From Kibdelosporangium aridum (GTDB lineage Bacteria; Actinomycetota; Actinomycetes; Mycobacteriales; Pseudonocardiaceae): 64,000 bases of DNA. The notes under the pieces are model-generated. The model ran no database searches. It was not told where the DNA came from and worked only from the letters and a program-made list of their open reading frames with translations. Shown in pieces: positions 45,537 through 54,164 of this stretch. How positions within the stretch are numbered: the stretch's first letter is position 1; the number at the start of each line of letters is the position of its first letter. Made by a program: the position numbers and the translations under genes. The stretch lies in NCBI RefSeq assembly GCF_900176515.1, contig NZ_FWXV01000001.1, positions 1,500,564 through 1,564,563 on the forward strand. Reading direction: 5' to 3'.

Positions 45537-46799
45537 ATGAATCTGGTGGTACAGAAGTACGGCGGAACCTCGTTAGGTGACGCGGGCAAGATCAGTCGCG
45601 CGGCCCGGCGGATAGCCGCTGAGCACAGGTCCGTGGTGGCCGTGGTGTCCGCGATGGGCGGCACCACCGACTCCATTCTCAGCCTGGCCCGCGATCTCAC
45701 CGACACGCCGAACGCACGGGAACTGGACCTGCTGCTCAGCACCGGTGAACAAGCCTCCGCGGCCGCACTTGCCTTGGCACTGAACGAACTGGGCGTGCCC
45801 GCCCGATCGTTCAACGGCCGCGACGGCGGCATCACCACAGACGGAATGCATGGTTGCGCCCGTATCGTCAACGTCGACCCGGTGGCAGTCCGCGAATGCG
45901 TCGAGGCGGGTGTCGTTCCCGTGGTGACTGGTTTCCAGGGCATCGCCGCGAACAGCGGAGAGCTCACCACTTTGTGCCGGGGCGGCTCGGACACCACGGC
46001 TGTCGCACTCGCTGCGGCATTGCAGGCCGAGGTGTGCGAGATATACACCGACGTCGAGGGTGTGTTCACCGCCGACCCGCGGCATGTCGACGAAGCAAGG
46101 AAGATGGACTATCTGTCCTATGGGGACATGGCCGAGCTGGCCGTCAGCGGCGCCGAGGTGCTCGCCCATCCCAGCGTGGAGTACGCCAGCGCCCATCGCG
46201 TACCCGTCCACGTCCGGTCCAGCGCGTCCGACACGTGTGGCACCTGGGTGACCAGCGCGCACTTGGACGCGCCGTTCGAGAGCGAGCGGTTCACCGCTGT
46301 CGGCGTCGCCCATCAGACCGGTCAACTGCGTTGCCGGCTCGACGATGTCGACCCGGACGCACTGACCACGATCGCCGCGGCCCTGGCTGATCCGACGCTT
46401 TCGGTGGACGTGCTCGACTACCCGACCGGAGACACTCCTGCCGAGCCTTGTTCGCTGCGGTTGATCGCACACGCGGACCACCGCGACCAGGTCGACGAGG
46501 TGCTCGCCGAGCTGCGCGCGGCCAGCGCGTTCACCGGAAGCCACTGGTCTGGGCCGGTGGGGACAGTGTCGTTGGTAGGCCGGGGATTTCGTGCCCATCA
46601 CCCGCGGGTGCGACCCCTGGTCCTGGACACGCTCAAGAAGAACAGCGTCGCGGTGCGGGACATGACCGTCCACGCCCGGCGGATTTCGGTCACGTGTGCT
46701 GAGCCTGACGTGCTCAACGCGGTCATGCACCTTCACCACACGTTTTTGACGCGCAAAGCACCAAGTCAGCCCTTGGCTACCACCCGGGCGTCGGAGTAA
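45537..46799 (+). CDS. Aspartokinase in the NRPS operon
   Basis: 420 residues; phosphorylates L-aspartate. The kinase domain begins MNLVVQKYGGTSLGDAGK and includes SGELTTLCRGGSDTTAVAL (Cys in place of the usual Gly) and DVEGVFTADPR. C-terminal ACT-type regulatory region is present but loosely conserved. It lies 30 bases after the dehydrogenase pair and ends the operon. A pathway-specific, possibly feedback-altered copy would raise aspartyl phosphate and semialdehyde supply for a building block such as homoserine, threonine or diaminobutyrate. Confidence 0.9.
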   Translation: MNLVVQKYGGTSLGDAGKISRAARRIAAEHRSVVAVVSAMGGTTDSILSLARDLTDTPNARELDLLLSTGEQASAAALALALNELGVPARSFNGRDGGITTDGMHGCARIVNVDPVAVRECVEAGVVPVVTGFQGIAANSGELTTLCRGGSDTTAVALAAALQAEVCEIYTDVEGVFTADPRHVDEARKMDYLSYGDMAELAVSGAEVLAHPSVEYASAHRVPVHVRSSASDTCGTWVTSAHLDAPFESERFTAVGVAHQTGQLRCRLDDVDPDALTTIAAALADPTLSVDVLDYPTGDTPAEPCSLRLIAHADHRDQVDEVLAELRAASAFTGSHWSGPVGTVSLVGRGFRAHHPRVRPLVLDTLKKNSVAVRDMTVHARRISVTCAEPDVLNAVMHLHHTFLTRKAPSQPLATTRASE

Positions 46800-46822
46800 C
46801 GGACTCCAGGCGCCGGGTGGTA
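46778..46822. terminator. Stem-loop terminator after the NRPS operon
   Basis: TACCACCCGG (46778-46787) pairs perfectly with CCGGGTGGTA (46813-46822). After an internal loop a further 5 bp pair (GGAGT / ACTCC). The hairpin spans the aspartokinase stop codon and separates it from the convergent MFS gene. Confidence 0.6.
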
Positions 46823-46869
46823 GGTCGCTCTGCGCGGAAGGCCTCGTGCTGGTCGCCGTTGCCCCGGTT

Positions 46870-46913
46870 GGTCACCTCACGACTCCTGCGGGCCCCGAGC
46901 GGTCACCTCACGA
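46870..46913 (+). repeat. 13-bp direct repeat at the MFS 3' end
   Basis: GGTCACCTCACGA occurs at 46870-46882 and again at 46901-46913. The second copy includes the stop codon of the minus-strand MFS gene. Probably a small local duplication; function not evident. Confidence 0.5.
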
Positions 46914-48338
46914 GGTCCGCAGCTTCTTGCGCATCGCTATGGCCAAGGGGGCCGCCGAGAGGATCACGAGCGTGCCCAGTGCCAGGGCCCACCGCCAGCC
47001 GTCGACCATCGCTCCTGGGGCGGCGGCTCCTCCTTGGGCGGCGGTGACGGCGAAGGCCACGGAGGTCAGCACCGCCACTCCAAGGGCGATGCCCAACTGC
47101 TGAGAGGTGTTCAGCACGGCGCCCGCGACTGCCTTGTGGTCGGCGGGCACGCCGTTGTTGGCGGCGACGCTGGAGGCCACCACGACGATGATGTGCCCGA
47201 ACGAGTCGATCGAGGTGGCCACGAGCACGAGCCACAGACCTCCGTGCTCGGGCAATGCGATCAGGCCCGCATAGCCGAGCGCGGTGACGGCGATGCCGAA
47301 CAGCATCACCCGGTCCAGGGGCCAACGCTGCATGAACCTGCCGGTGAACGTGCCGGTCAGGATGGCGACGGTGCCCGAGAGAGCGAACGCCAGACCGGTC
47401 GCCAGCGCCCCGTAGCCCAGGACCTGCTGCAGGTACAGGGTCAGGATGATGAGCATCCCGCCGTGGGCGGCGCCCATCGCCATACCGACGAGGTTCGCCC
47501 TGCCCACGGCTCCGATTCGGAACAGCGACAGTGGCAGCAGCGGTGAGGAGCTGCGACGTTCACACAGCACGAACAGCAGCACGAGGCCGACGCCGACTGC
47601 CAGCAGCAATGTCGTTGACACCCAGGACGTCCCTGGCCCGGCCTCCTCGAGGGCGTAGACGATCAACATCATCGCGCCGGCCGACAGCAGGCCGCCTCGG
47701 ACGTCCAGTTTGCTGCGCTCCCGGACACGACTCTCGGGAAGCCAGCGCACGGCCAGCGCCGCCGCCACGATCACGACGGGCACGTTGATGAAGATCGTCC
47801 AGCGCCAGGTCAGGAACTCGGTGAGCAGGCCGCCGCCGATCATGCCGCTGACGAACCCGGTGGACAGGACCGCGCCGGAGATTCCCAGTGCCCGCTCGCG
47901 TTGCGGCCCTTCGGGAATGCTGGCGGTCAGCAGGCCAAGGGCTGACGGCGCGATGAATCCGGCGGCCAATCCCTGCAGGACGCGGCCGGCGATCAGGACG
48001 GTCGGGCTCCACGCGGCACCAGCCAGCAACGACGCCGCGCCCAGCACCAGCAAGCTGGTGACGAACACCCGCTTGCGTCCGTAGAGATCCGCGATGCGCC
48101 CGCCCAGCAGGAGCATCGCCGCGAAGGCCAGCGCGTACGCCGACAGCACCCAGCCCGCCGAGCCGGGGTCGAAGCCCAGCTCCCTGGTCATGGCCGGTAC
48201 GGCGACGTTGACGATGGACAGGTCCAGCGCCACCAGGAACTGCGCGGCGCAGATCACCAACAGCCCCAGCGCGCGGGTGGTGGGCAACGCGGCCGGGGCT
48301 GCCTGCGTGCCGTCGATGGTGCCGCTTTCCCTAGTCAT
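46908..48338 (-). CDS. MFS exporter, DHA2 (14-helix) type
   Basis: 476 residues with about 14 hydrophobic helices. Motif A reads GGRIADLYGRKR, with the proton/drug antiport region LDLSIVNVAVP near the N-terminus. It closely resembles the MFS protein at 51385, which has the same length. Divergent from a CGNR zinc-finger regulator gene 121 bases away. Probable role is export of, or self-resistance to, the cluster product. Confidence 0.9.
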   Translation of the reverse strand: MTRESGTIDGTQAAPAALPTTRALGLLVICAAQFLVALDLSIVNVAVPAMTRELGFDPGSAGWVLSAYALAFAAMLLLGGRIADLYGRKRVFVTSLLVLGAASLLAGAAWSPTVLIAGRVLQGLAAGFIAPSALGLLTASIPEGPQRERALGISGAVLSTGFVSGMIGGGLLTEFLTWRWTIFINVPVVIVAAALAVRWLPESRVRERSKLDVRGGLLSAGAMMLIVYALEEAGPGTSWVSTTLLLAVGVGLVLLFVLCERRSSSPLLPLSLFRIGAVGRANLVGMAMGAAHGGMLIILTLYLQQVLGYGALATGLAFALSGTVAILTGTFTGRFMQRWPLDRVMLFGIAVTALGYAGLIALPEHGGLWLVLVATSIDSFGHIIVVVASSVAANNGVPADHKAVAGAVLNTSQQLGIALGVAVLTSVAFAVTAAQGGAAAPGAMVDGWRWALALGTLVILSAAPLAIAMRKKLRTS

Positions 48339-48459
48339 CGAAGAGTGCCCCCTTCGTCGTCACTACCAAAAGCGTAATGTTGGTTACGGTACGCGCCCTA
48401 AGTCGTCACCACCAACTCGAAGACGGCAGTGACTCGGGGCGCGAGGAAGGAGCAGGACG

Positions 48460-49035
48460 GTGCACGACCCCGCCAACCAGGCACCCGACACGCTGGAATT
48501 GGTCCGCAAGTTCGTCAACACCGACGACATCTACAACGGCCGTGACGAGCTGGGGAACGAGGGCTCAGCGACCGCGTGGCTGGCGAAGTCGGGCGTGCTG
48601 AACGGCGACCGGCCGATCACCGACGACGACCTCACGGCTCTGCATGACCTGCGTGACACCCTGCGGGCACTGGCCGCCGCCAACGCCACGGGCGAGCAGG
48701 CTCCGCGCGAGGTTGTTGACGCGTTCAACCGTCTGTCGGCGCCGCACGCTGCCTCGGTCTGTCTCGACGTGGCGCACGGCAGCCTGGTCGGATTCCTCCG
48801 GGCAGACGACGACGGCGCCGGAGGTGCTATCGCGGCGCTGGCCGCTGCCGTGCACCAGGCCGTGCTCACTGGGACGTGGACGCGGCTGAAGTCCTGCGCC
48901 AACTCGGAGTGCCGCTGGCTGTTCTACGACGAGTCACGCAGCCGCACGGCCCGTTGGTGCAGCATGCGGGCCTGCGGCAGCGTCACCAAGGCCCGCCGCT
49001 ACCGGGCGAGGCAGCGCCAGCAGGGCGCCCTGTAG
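48460..49035 (+). CDS. CGNR zinc-finger regulator, variant finger
   Basis: 191 residues: an ABATE-like N-terminal helical domain and a C-terminal zinc finger with Cys at CANSEC and WCSMRAC. Where the family reads CGNR this protein reads CGSV, followed by a basic helix (KARRYRARQRQQ). GTG start with GGAAGGAG upstream. The 121-bp intergenic region contains GGTTAC at 48382-48387 but no properly spaced partner arm. Likely a DNA-binding regulator of the divergent MFS gene and perhaps the cluster. Confidence 0.8.
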   Translation: MHDPANQAPDTLELVRKFVNTDDIYNGRDELGNEGSATAWLAKSGVLNGDRPITDDDLTALHDLRDTLRALAAANATGEQAPREVVDAFNRLSAPHAASVCLDVAHGSLVGFLRADDDGAGGAIAALAAAVHQAVLTGTWTRLKSCANSECRWLFYDESRSRTARWCSMRACGSVTKARRYRARQRQQGAL

Positions 49036-49072
49036 CGAACCCTCCAGCGTTGGCGGTCGCGCGGACCCCGGG

Positions 49073-49102
49073 GTAACCTAATAAACTATAGTTAGCAGTT
49101 AC
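49073..49102. promoter_or_regulatory. Cluster operator, copy B (GTAACC-N18-AGTTAC)
   Basis: GTAACC at 49073-49078 and AGTTAC at 49097-49102, total 30 bp. Inside lies a 10-bp perfect palindrome AACTATAGTT (49084-49093) that could also serve as a -10 region. Located 34 bases before the methyltransferase start. Confidence 0.6.
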
Positions 49103-49136
49103 TCATTGACGGGGGGACGCGCGGATTGGAGGACCC

Positions 49137-49886
49137 GTGTCAAGCACGCAATACGACAAGACCGCCGAGATCTACGACGACAGCCTCAACGTTCTTACCT
49201 ACGCCGCCCATGTCGAAGAGCCGACCTATACGGCGGTTATCGGTGACGTGCGGGGACTCGACGTTCTGGATCTCGGTGCTGGTACCGGTATCTGGACTCG
49301 CCGGATCAAGCAGGCAGGCGCCAACCGGGTGGTAGGCCTGGAAATCTCTCCCCCCATGGTCGACACCGCCCGTGCCAAGGAGACCGACGAACCACTCGGC
49401 GTCACCTACCACGTCGCCGATGCCACAAAGGGCCTCGCTGACGACCTGAAGGGCGCCTTCGACGTGGTCACCGGCATCAACGTCCTGCATTACAGCTCCA
49501 CCCGCGCCGAACTCGCCGGCATGTGCTCCACGGCCAGAGATGCGCTGCGGCCCGGCGGCCGTTTCATCGCCACCTGCGCGAACTGGGACATGCCCGATGA
49601 CCCCGAGTACTACGTGCCCTTCGGGGTGAGCTGCACCGTGCCGGCCAACCGCCAGGAAGGAACGCGGGCGGAAGTCGCGACGACGATGGGCGGCCAGCGG
49701 ATCACGCTCGATTTCTTCCTGTGGCGGCCCGAAACCTATGCGGACAGTCTGCGTGCAGCCGGTTTCCGCGAGGTCCGCTGGCACCAGTGGCAGGTTTCAC
49801 CGGAAGGCATCGACAAGTTCGGCGCCGAGTACTGGCAGCCCTTCGTTGACATTCCCTCCATACGTCTGCTGGAGGCTCTGGCGTGA
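49137..49886 (+). CDS. SAM-dependent methyltransferase, class I
   Basis: 249 residues. SAM-binding motif I reads LDLGAGTGIWT and the acidic end of strand 2 is VGLEISP; DVVTGINVLHY and LRPGGRFI are the later motifs. Small-molecule O-, N- or C-methyltransferase; acceptor unknown. GTG start with TGGAGG upstream. It shares a transcription unit with the P450 65 bases downstream. The GTAACC/GTTAC inverted repeat lies in its promoter. Confidence 0.88.
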   Translation: MSSTQYDKTAEIYDDSLNVLTYAAHVEEPTYTAVIGDVRGLDVLDLGAGTGIWTRRIKQAGANRVVGLEISPPMVDTARAKETDEPLGVTYHVADATKGLADDLKGAFDVVTGINVLHYSSTRAELAGMCSTARDALRPGGRFIATCANWDMPDDPEYYVPFGVSCTVPANRQEGTRAEVATTMGGQRITLDFFLWRPETYADSLRAAGFREVRWHQWQVSPEGIDKFGAEYWQPFVDIPSIRLLEALA

Positions 49887-49951
49887 TGCAGCGACTCCCG
49901 TAACGAGCACAGCACACGCCCAGTGCGGCGAATGGATGAAGGGGTGAGGAG

Positions 49952-51166
49952 ATGTCAGAGGTTGTCCGGCTGGATGTCGAAGGTACGGACATCGACGGGG
50001 AAGGGGCGGAACTGCGGCGGCGAGGGCCGGCCGTACCGGTGGAGTTGCCAGGGGGAGTGCGCGCGTGGGCAGTGAGCCGGCATGAGACCTTGCGGCGGGT
50101 GCTGGCGGACCCGCGAGTGTCGAAGGACGCGTACAAGCATTGGGGCGCTTGGAAGTCCGGGGAAGTGACACACGATTGGTCGTTGAGCAACTGGGTGTCG
50201 GAACGCAACATGTCCACCGCCCATGGGGATGACCACAAACGGTTGAGGTCGTTGCTGGCGTCGGCATTCACCGCGCGGCGCACGGCCGCACTACGGCCGG
50301 TGGTGGAGGCGATCACGGGACGGTTGCTGGACGACATCGCGCAGACGCCTGCGGGGGAGTCGGTGGACCTACGGGAAAGGTACGCGTTTCCCGTGCCGAT
50401 CCAGGTGATCTGTCACCTGTTCGGAGTGCCCGAGGAGCAGCGCGGAGAGCTGCGCTCGAAGGTGGACGCGCTGTTCGACAGCACCATCACCGCCGAGGCA
50501 AGGGAAGCGAACACCGTCGCGAGTCATGAGTGGTTCAGAAACCTGGTGAAGTTGAAGCGGGAGTCGCCGGGGGATGACCTGACCAGTGCGCTGATCCAGG
50601 CGATGAAGGACCAGCCGGGAGCGATGAACGAGACCGAGCTGATCGACACGCTGATCGGAATGCTGTCCGCGGGGCAGGAGACGACGGTGAACCTGCTCGA
50701 TCACGCGATCGCGGCAATGCTCACGCATCCGGAACAGCTTGAGCAGGTGCGGTCGGGGGAACGGTCGTGGAGTGATGTCACCGAGGAGACGTTGCGGTGG
50801 CAGGCACCGGTGCCGTACCTGCCGTTGCGGTACGCGGTCGAGGACATCGACGTGGACGGGGTGACGATCCGGCAGGGCGAGCCGATCCTGGCGGCGTACA
50901 GCGCCTCCGGCCGGGATCGGGAGGTTTACGGCGACAGCGCGGACGAGTTCGACATCGGGCGGGAGTCCAAGCAGCACCTGGCGTTCGGGAACGGTGCCCA
51001 TTACTGCATCGGGGCGCCGCTGGCCCGGTTGGAGGCGGAGATCGCGTTGCCCGCGTTGTTCGACCGGTTCCCGAACCTTCGGCTGGCGATCCCGGCGACC
51101 GAGCTCAAAATGACGCCCACGTTCCTGTCCAACGGGCACACCGTGTTGCCGGTCCTGCTCAGCTGA
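49952..51166 (+). CDS. Cytochrome P450
   Basis: 404 residues, class I bacterial P450. I-helix oxygen-activation motif SAGQETTVN, ExxR in EETLRW and heme ligand Cys in FGNGAHYCIGAPLARLE. Start follows GTGAGGAG. No ferredoxin gene is adjacent. Position behind the methyltransferase suggests tailoring oxidation of the peptide product. Confidence 0.93.
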   Translation: MSEVVRLDVEGTDIDGEGAELRRRGPAVPVELPGGVRAWAVSRHETLRRVLADPRVSKDAYKHWGAWKSGEVTHDWSLSNWVSERNMSTAHGDDHKRLRSLLASAFTARRTAALRPVVEAITGRLLDDIAQTPAGESVDLRERYAFPVPIQVICHLFGVPEEQRGELRSKVDALFDSTITAEAREANTVASHEWFRNLVKLKRESPGDDLTSALIQAMKDQPGAMNETELIDTLIGMLSAGQETTVNLLDHAIAAMLTHPEQLEQVRSGERSWSDVTEETLRWQAPVPYLPLRYAVEDIDVDGVTIRQGEPILAAYSASGRDREVYGDSADEFDIGRESKQHLAFGNGAHYCIGAPLARLEAEIALPALFDRFPNLRLAIPATELKMTPTFLSNGHTVLPVLLS

Positions 51167-51222
51167 TTCGCCTGACTCGCCCAAGCAGGTCACCGGCTGC
51201 GATTGGCGGTCTGAACGTATGG

Positions 51223-51252
51223 GTAACCCAAACGCATTTGTTCAGCGGTTAC
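51223..51252. promoter_or_regulatory. Cluster operator, copy C (GTAACC-N18-GGTTAC)
   Basis: Perfect 6-bp inverted arms, GTAACC at 51223-51228 and GGTTAC at 51247-51252, total 30 bp, in the 218-bp gap before the second MFS gene. Confidence 0.65.
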
Positions 51253-51384
51253 TTGCCGACCCGGGTGCAAGGCGTCCCGGGACCGCCTCGACCTGCTTGA
51301 GAGCGGCCAATTACCGGAGAACCTGCCTCGTCATCTGCCTGAAATCTCCGTACCGATCCTCGACAGGAGCGAAAGGAACGTGGC

Positions 51385-52815
51385 ATGACGAAAGCGTCGC
51401 CGCACGCGGCTGAGCGGGAGAGCACATTCCAGCCCCGGCAGTTCTGGCAGCTCGCCATCATCTGCGGTACCCAGTTCCTGCTCGCTCTCGATTATTCGAT
51501 CATCAACGTCGCGGCTCCGAGCATTCGTGACGGAATGGAACTCGGCTCCGCAGTCGCATGGGTTCTTTCGGCGTATCCACTCGCTCTCTGCGGCTTCCTC
51601 CTGCTCGGTGGACGGGTGGCCGATCTGTACGGGCGCAAGCGGGTGTTCATCTGGAGTCTCGCCGGCTTCCTCCTCGCTTCGCTGCTCGCGGGTATCGCCT
51701 GGTCGCCGGAGGTGCTCATCACCGGCCGTGCCTTGCAGGGTGTTGCCGCGGCGTTCATCGCCCCGGCAGGCCTTGGGCTTCTCCAGGCGACGATCCCGGA
51801 AGGACCGCAACGTGACCGTGCGCTAGGCATCTACGGTTCAGCGCTGTCGGCTGGGTTCGTCGCCGGCATGGTCGTCGGTGGTGTGCTGACCGAGTTCGTG
51901 GGTTGGCGGTCGGTCTTCCTGCTCAACGTTCCAGTTGTCATCGTCGCCTGTCTGCTGGCGCACAAGTTCCTCGATGAGAGCCGGGATACGCGGGCGTCTC
52001 GCGATCTCGATCTCACGGGCGTGGTTTTGGCGACCGCCGGCATGGTCGCCCTCGTGTTCGCCCTGACCGAAGGGGAGGCGTACGGCTGGCTGTCGATTCC
52101 GATCGTTGTCTCCGTCGTGATCGCGATACCGGCCATCGCTCTTTTCGTCTGGGTGGAGCGCCGCAAGGACAACGCCCTTGTGCCCATCTCGATCTTCCGC
52201 ACAGCCGCCATCGGTCCGGCCAACCTGGTCACCGTCCTGCTGATTTGCTCCTACGGTGGGATGTTGTTCATCCTCACCCTCTATCTGCAGGCGCATCTCG
52301 GGATGAGCGCGCTGGTGACCGGCTTGACGTTCGCCGTGTCCGGCGCGATCGCGATCGTCACCGGAATCTATGCGGACAGGCTGATCGAGCGCTTCGGCCT
52401 CTACCGTGTTCTCCTCGCCGGAATCGTCATCGAGACGGTCGGTCTTCTGGTCATGGTCGGCCTGCCGGCGAGCTACGGCGTCGTCTTCGTGCTGATCGGT
52501 ACGTCCATCAACGCGTTCGGCCACATCCTGGCGCTGATCACGACGAGCATCGCGGGCACGAACGGCGTTGACGAGAACCGGCGTGCCACGGCCGGTGCCT
52601 TGATCAACGCCTCGCAGCAGCTCGGGCTGGCCGTGGGTGTGGGTGTCGTGACGTCGGTCGCGGCCTACTTCACCGCGGCCTCGGGCGGCGTTCAGGACCC
52701 AGCGGCCATCGTCGAGGGCTGGCGCTGGGCGCTGTGGTGCACGGTCGTGTTCGCGGTCGTCGCAGTCATCACGACTGCCCTCTTCCGCAAGCGGTTCGAG
52801 GGACAGATCAAGTAG
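51385..52815 (+). CDS. MFS exporter, DHA2 (14-helix) type, second copy
   Basis: 476 residues and about 14 helices, paralogous to the MFS protein at 46908 (shared LDYSIINVAAP/LDLSIVNVAVP, GGRVADLYGRKRVF, PEGPQRDRALG and C-terminal VEGWRWAL). ATG at 51385 follows GGAGCGAAAGGAA. A strong terminator ends it and a CGNR gene follows, so exporter and regulator are again neighbours. Likely exports the cluster product. Confidence 0.9.
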   Translation: MTKASPHAAERESTFQPRQFWQLAIICGTQFLLALDYSIINVAAPSIRDGMELGSAVAWVLSAYPLALCGFLLLGGRVADLYGRKRVFIWSLAGFLLASLLAGIAWSPEVLITGRALQGVAAAFIAPAGLGLLQATIPEGPQRDRALGIYGSALSAGFVAGMVVGGVLTEFVGWRSVFLLNVPVVIVACLLAHKFLDESRDTRASRDLDLTGVVLATAGMVALVFALTEGEAYGWLSIPIVVSVVIAIPAIALFVWVERRKDNALVPISIFRTAAIGPANLVTVLLICSYGGMLFILTLYLQAHLGMSALVTGLTFAVSGAIAIVTGIYADRLIERFGLYRVLLAGIVIETVGLLVMVGLPASYGVVFVLIGTSINAFGHILALITTSIAGTNGVDENRRATAGALINASQQLGLAVGVGVVTSVAAYFTAASGGVQDPAAIVEGWRWALWCTVVFAVVAVITTALFRKRFEGQIK

Positions 52816-52832
52816 TCGCAGAGCGGGTACAC

Positions 52833-52865
52833 CACGGCCGGAGCCACTTGTTGGCTCCGGCCGTG
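52833..52865 (+). terminator. Stem-loop terminator after the second MFS gene
   Basis: Perfect 13-bp stem CACGGCCGGAGCC / GGCTCCGGCCGTG with a 7-base loop. Its last base is the first base of the operator before the next gene. Confidence 0.75.
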
Positions 52866-52894
52866 AAACCGTATATCATTGTTTCAATGGTTAC
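52865..52894. promoter_or_regulatory. Cluster operator, copy E (GAAACC-N18-GGTTAC)
   Basis: GAAACC at 52865-52870 and GGTTAC at 52889-52894, total 30 bp, one mismatch in the left arm. The right arm overlaps codons 1-3 of the CGNR gene (ATG at 52887). TATCAT at 52874-52879, seven bases before the ATG, would give a leaderless transcript, so occupancy would block the gene's own expression. Confidence 0.6.
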
Positions 52895-53498
52895 GTTAAC
52901 TACGTCCGAGGCCCGGTCGCCGTGGCAGGAAGGCCACTTCATCGGCGGCCACCCGGTCTTGGACCTCACCAACACCGTCTTCGACCGGATAAACCCGGCC
53001 GAGGACGGCGAGTTGATCAAATCCCCCTCGGACGTCTTGACCTGGTGCGTATCCGCAGGCCTTATGGATGAGGTGCCGTCGTTGCCGGAGGCGGCGGCGA
53101 GTGGTCTCGTGGCGGACGTTCAGGCTGTGCGCGAACATGTGTGGGCCGTCTTCAACGCGGTCGCTCATGGTGAGGCCGTACCAGCCGAGTCCTTCGGTGC
53201 GCTTCTGGAGCGGGCCGGGGCGGGCGTGCGTGCGGGGCACGTCCAGCAGATCGACGCCACCCTCGACCGCGTCACCGCGGACTGGACCGCACCCGGCGTG
53301 ATCCCGGCGTTCTTGGCATTGCTGGCGGTTCACGCGGTGTTCGCTCTTCCGGCCGAGCGGGTCAGGGCGTGCGGCAGGTGCGGTTGGTTGTTCCAGGATT
53401 CCTCGCGGGGCGGACGTCGCCGCTGGTGCAGCATGAGCACGTGCGGCAACCGCGAGAAGGCGCGCCGCCACCGTCAGGTGGAGCGCGCCGCGGGGTGA
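52887..53498 (+). CDS. CGNR zinc-finger regulator
   Basis: 203 residues. The N-terminal ABATE-type domain begins with FIGGHPVLDLTNTV. The C-terminal zinc finger has Cys at CGRC and WCSMSTCGNR, with the canonical CGNR, followed by a basic KARRHRQ helix. No ribosome-binding site precedes the ATG; the -10-like TATCAT places the transcript start at or near the A of ATG (leaderless). It is the best candidate to bind the 30-bp inverted repeat that overlaps its own start. Confidence 0.85.
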   Translation: MVTLTTSEARSPWQEGHFIGGHPVLDLTNTVFDRINPAEDGELIKSPSDVLTWCVSAGLMDEVPSLPEAAASGLVADVQAVREHVWAVFNAVAHGEAVPAESFGALLERAGAGVRAGHVQQIDATLDRVTADWTAPGVIPAFLALLAVHAVFALPAERVRACGRCGWLFQDSSRGGRRRWCSMSTCGNREKARRHRQVERAAG

Positions 53499-53514
53499 CC
53501 AAGCGCTTCTCGCG

Positions 53515-54099
53515 TTATTTGAGTTTCCGCCGCATGACGGGTCGGTCTTTACGGGGGCGGGCGATCTCGTCGAAGCCGGCTTTGACGAAGGCGCTGGCCA
53601 TGCCGGTCATCGCGCTGTCCGCGCCGGCGCGTTTGCCTTCGGCAGGTTCGACCGGATAGCCCTCGGCGGTCGTATAGCCCGCAGAGGCCGCGTAGTCGCA
53701 GACGGCATCGATAATGGCCGACTGCATTCCGGAACCGCGGTGCTTTTTCTCGACGTAGATGCACGCGATCGCGCAGACCGGCTCGTCATCGATGTTCTTG
53801 AGGATCGGTGAGCGCTGCAGCCTCGGGAACTCGGCGCGTGGCCCAAGCGAGCACCACGCGACCGGGGCGTCGTCCTCGTAGATGATGACGCCGGGCGGCT
53901 GTTTGCGTTGGGCGAGACGTTTCATCGCCTTCTTGTTGCCGTCGCCCTTTTGTTCCATGAATTCCCCTATGGAGAGCCGCCAGTGCATGCACCAGCACCC
54001 ACTGGCACCTCCGTTCTTTCCCATGACCGCCTCGAAGTCGCCCCAGTTCTTTGTGGACAGTTCCTTGACTGTCAGCGAGCCGGGCTTTGTTTTGCTCAT
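53515..54099 (-). CDS. GNAT-like acetyltransferase
   Basis: 194 residues. Contains the GCWCMHWR stretch typical of one GNAT subgroup, a VAWCSLGPR strand and the acetyl-CoA loop region VEKKHRGSGMQSAIIDAV. ATG at 54099 is chosen; an in-frame ATG at 54159 would begin five bases after the operator arm and add 20 residues. Divergent from cysD across the 30-bp operator. Could acetylate the product for self-protection or as tailoring; substrate unknown. Confidence 0.75.
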   Translation of the reverse strand: MSKTKPGSLTVKELSTKNWGDFEAVMGKNGGASGCWCMHWRLSIGEFMEQKGDGNKKAMKRLAQRKQPPGVIIYEDDAPVAWCSLGPRAEFPRLQRSPILKNIDDEPVCAIACIYVEKKHRGSGMQSAIIDAVCDYAASAGYTTAEGYPVEPAEGKRAGADSAMTGMASAFVKAGFDEIARPRKDRPVMRRKLK

Positions 54100-54164
54100 C
54101 GCTGCACCGTCCCTGTCGTCTGGCAAGTAATGACCCGCTTCGCAGTCGGCGTACCCCATTCTGA

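Noticed and set aside
46870..46913. Direct repeats as an attachment site of a mobile element
   Set aside because: No integrase, tRNA or transposase nearby and the repeats are only 31 bases apart.
48359..48387. A fifth 30-bp cluster operator between the first MFS and CGNR genes
   Set aside because: GGTTAC is present at 48382 but the base positions 24 upstream read CGTCAC, so the left arm is missing; kept only as a half-site.
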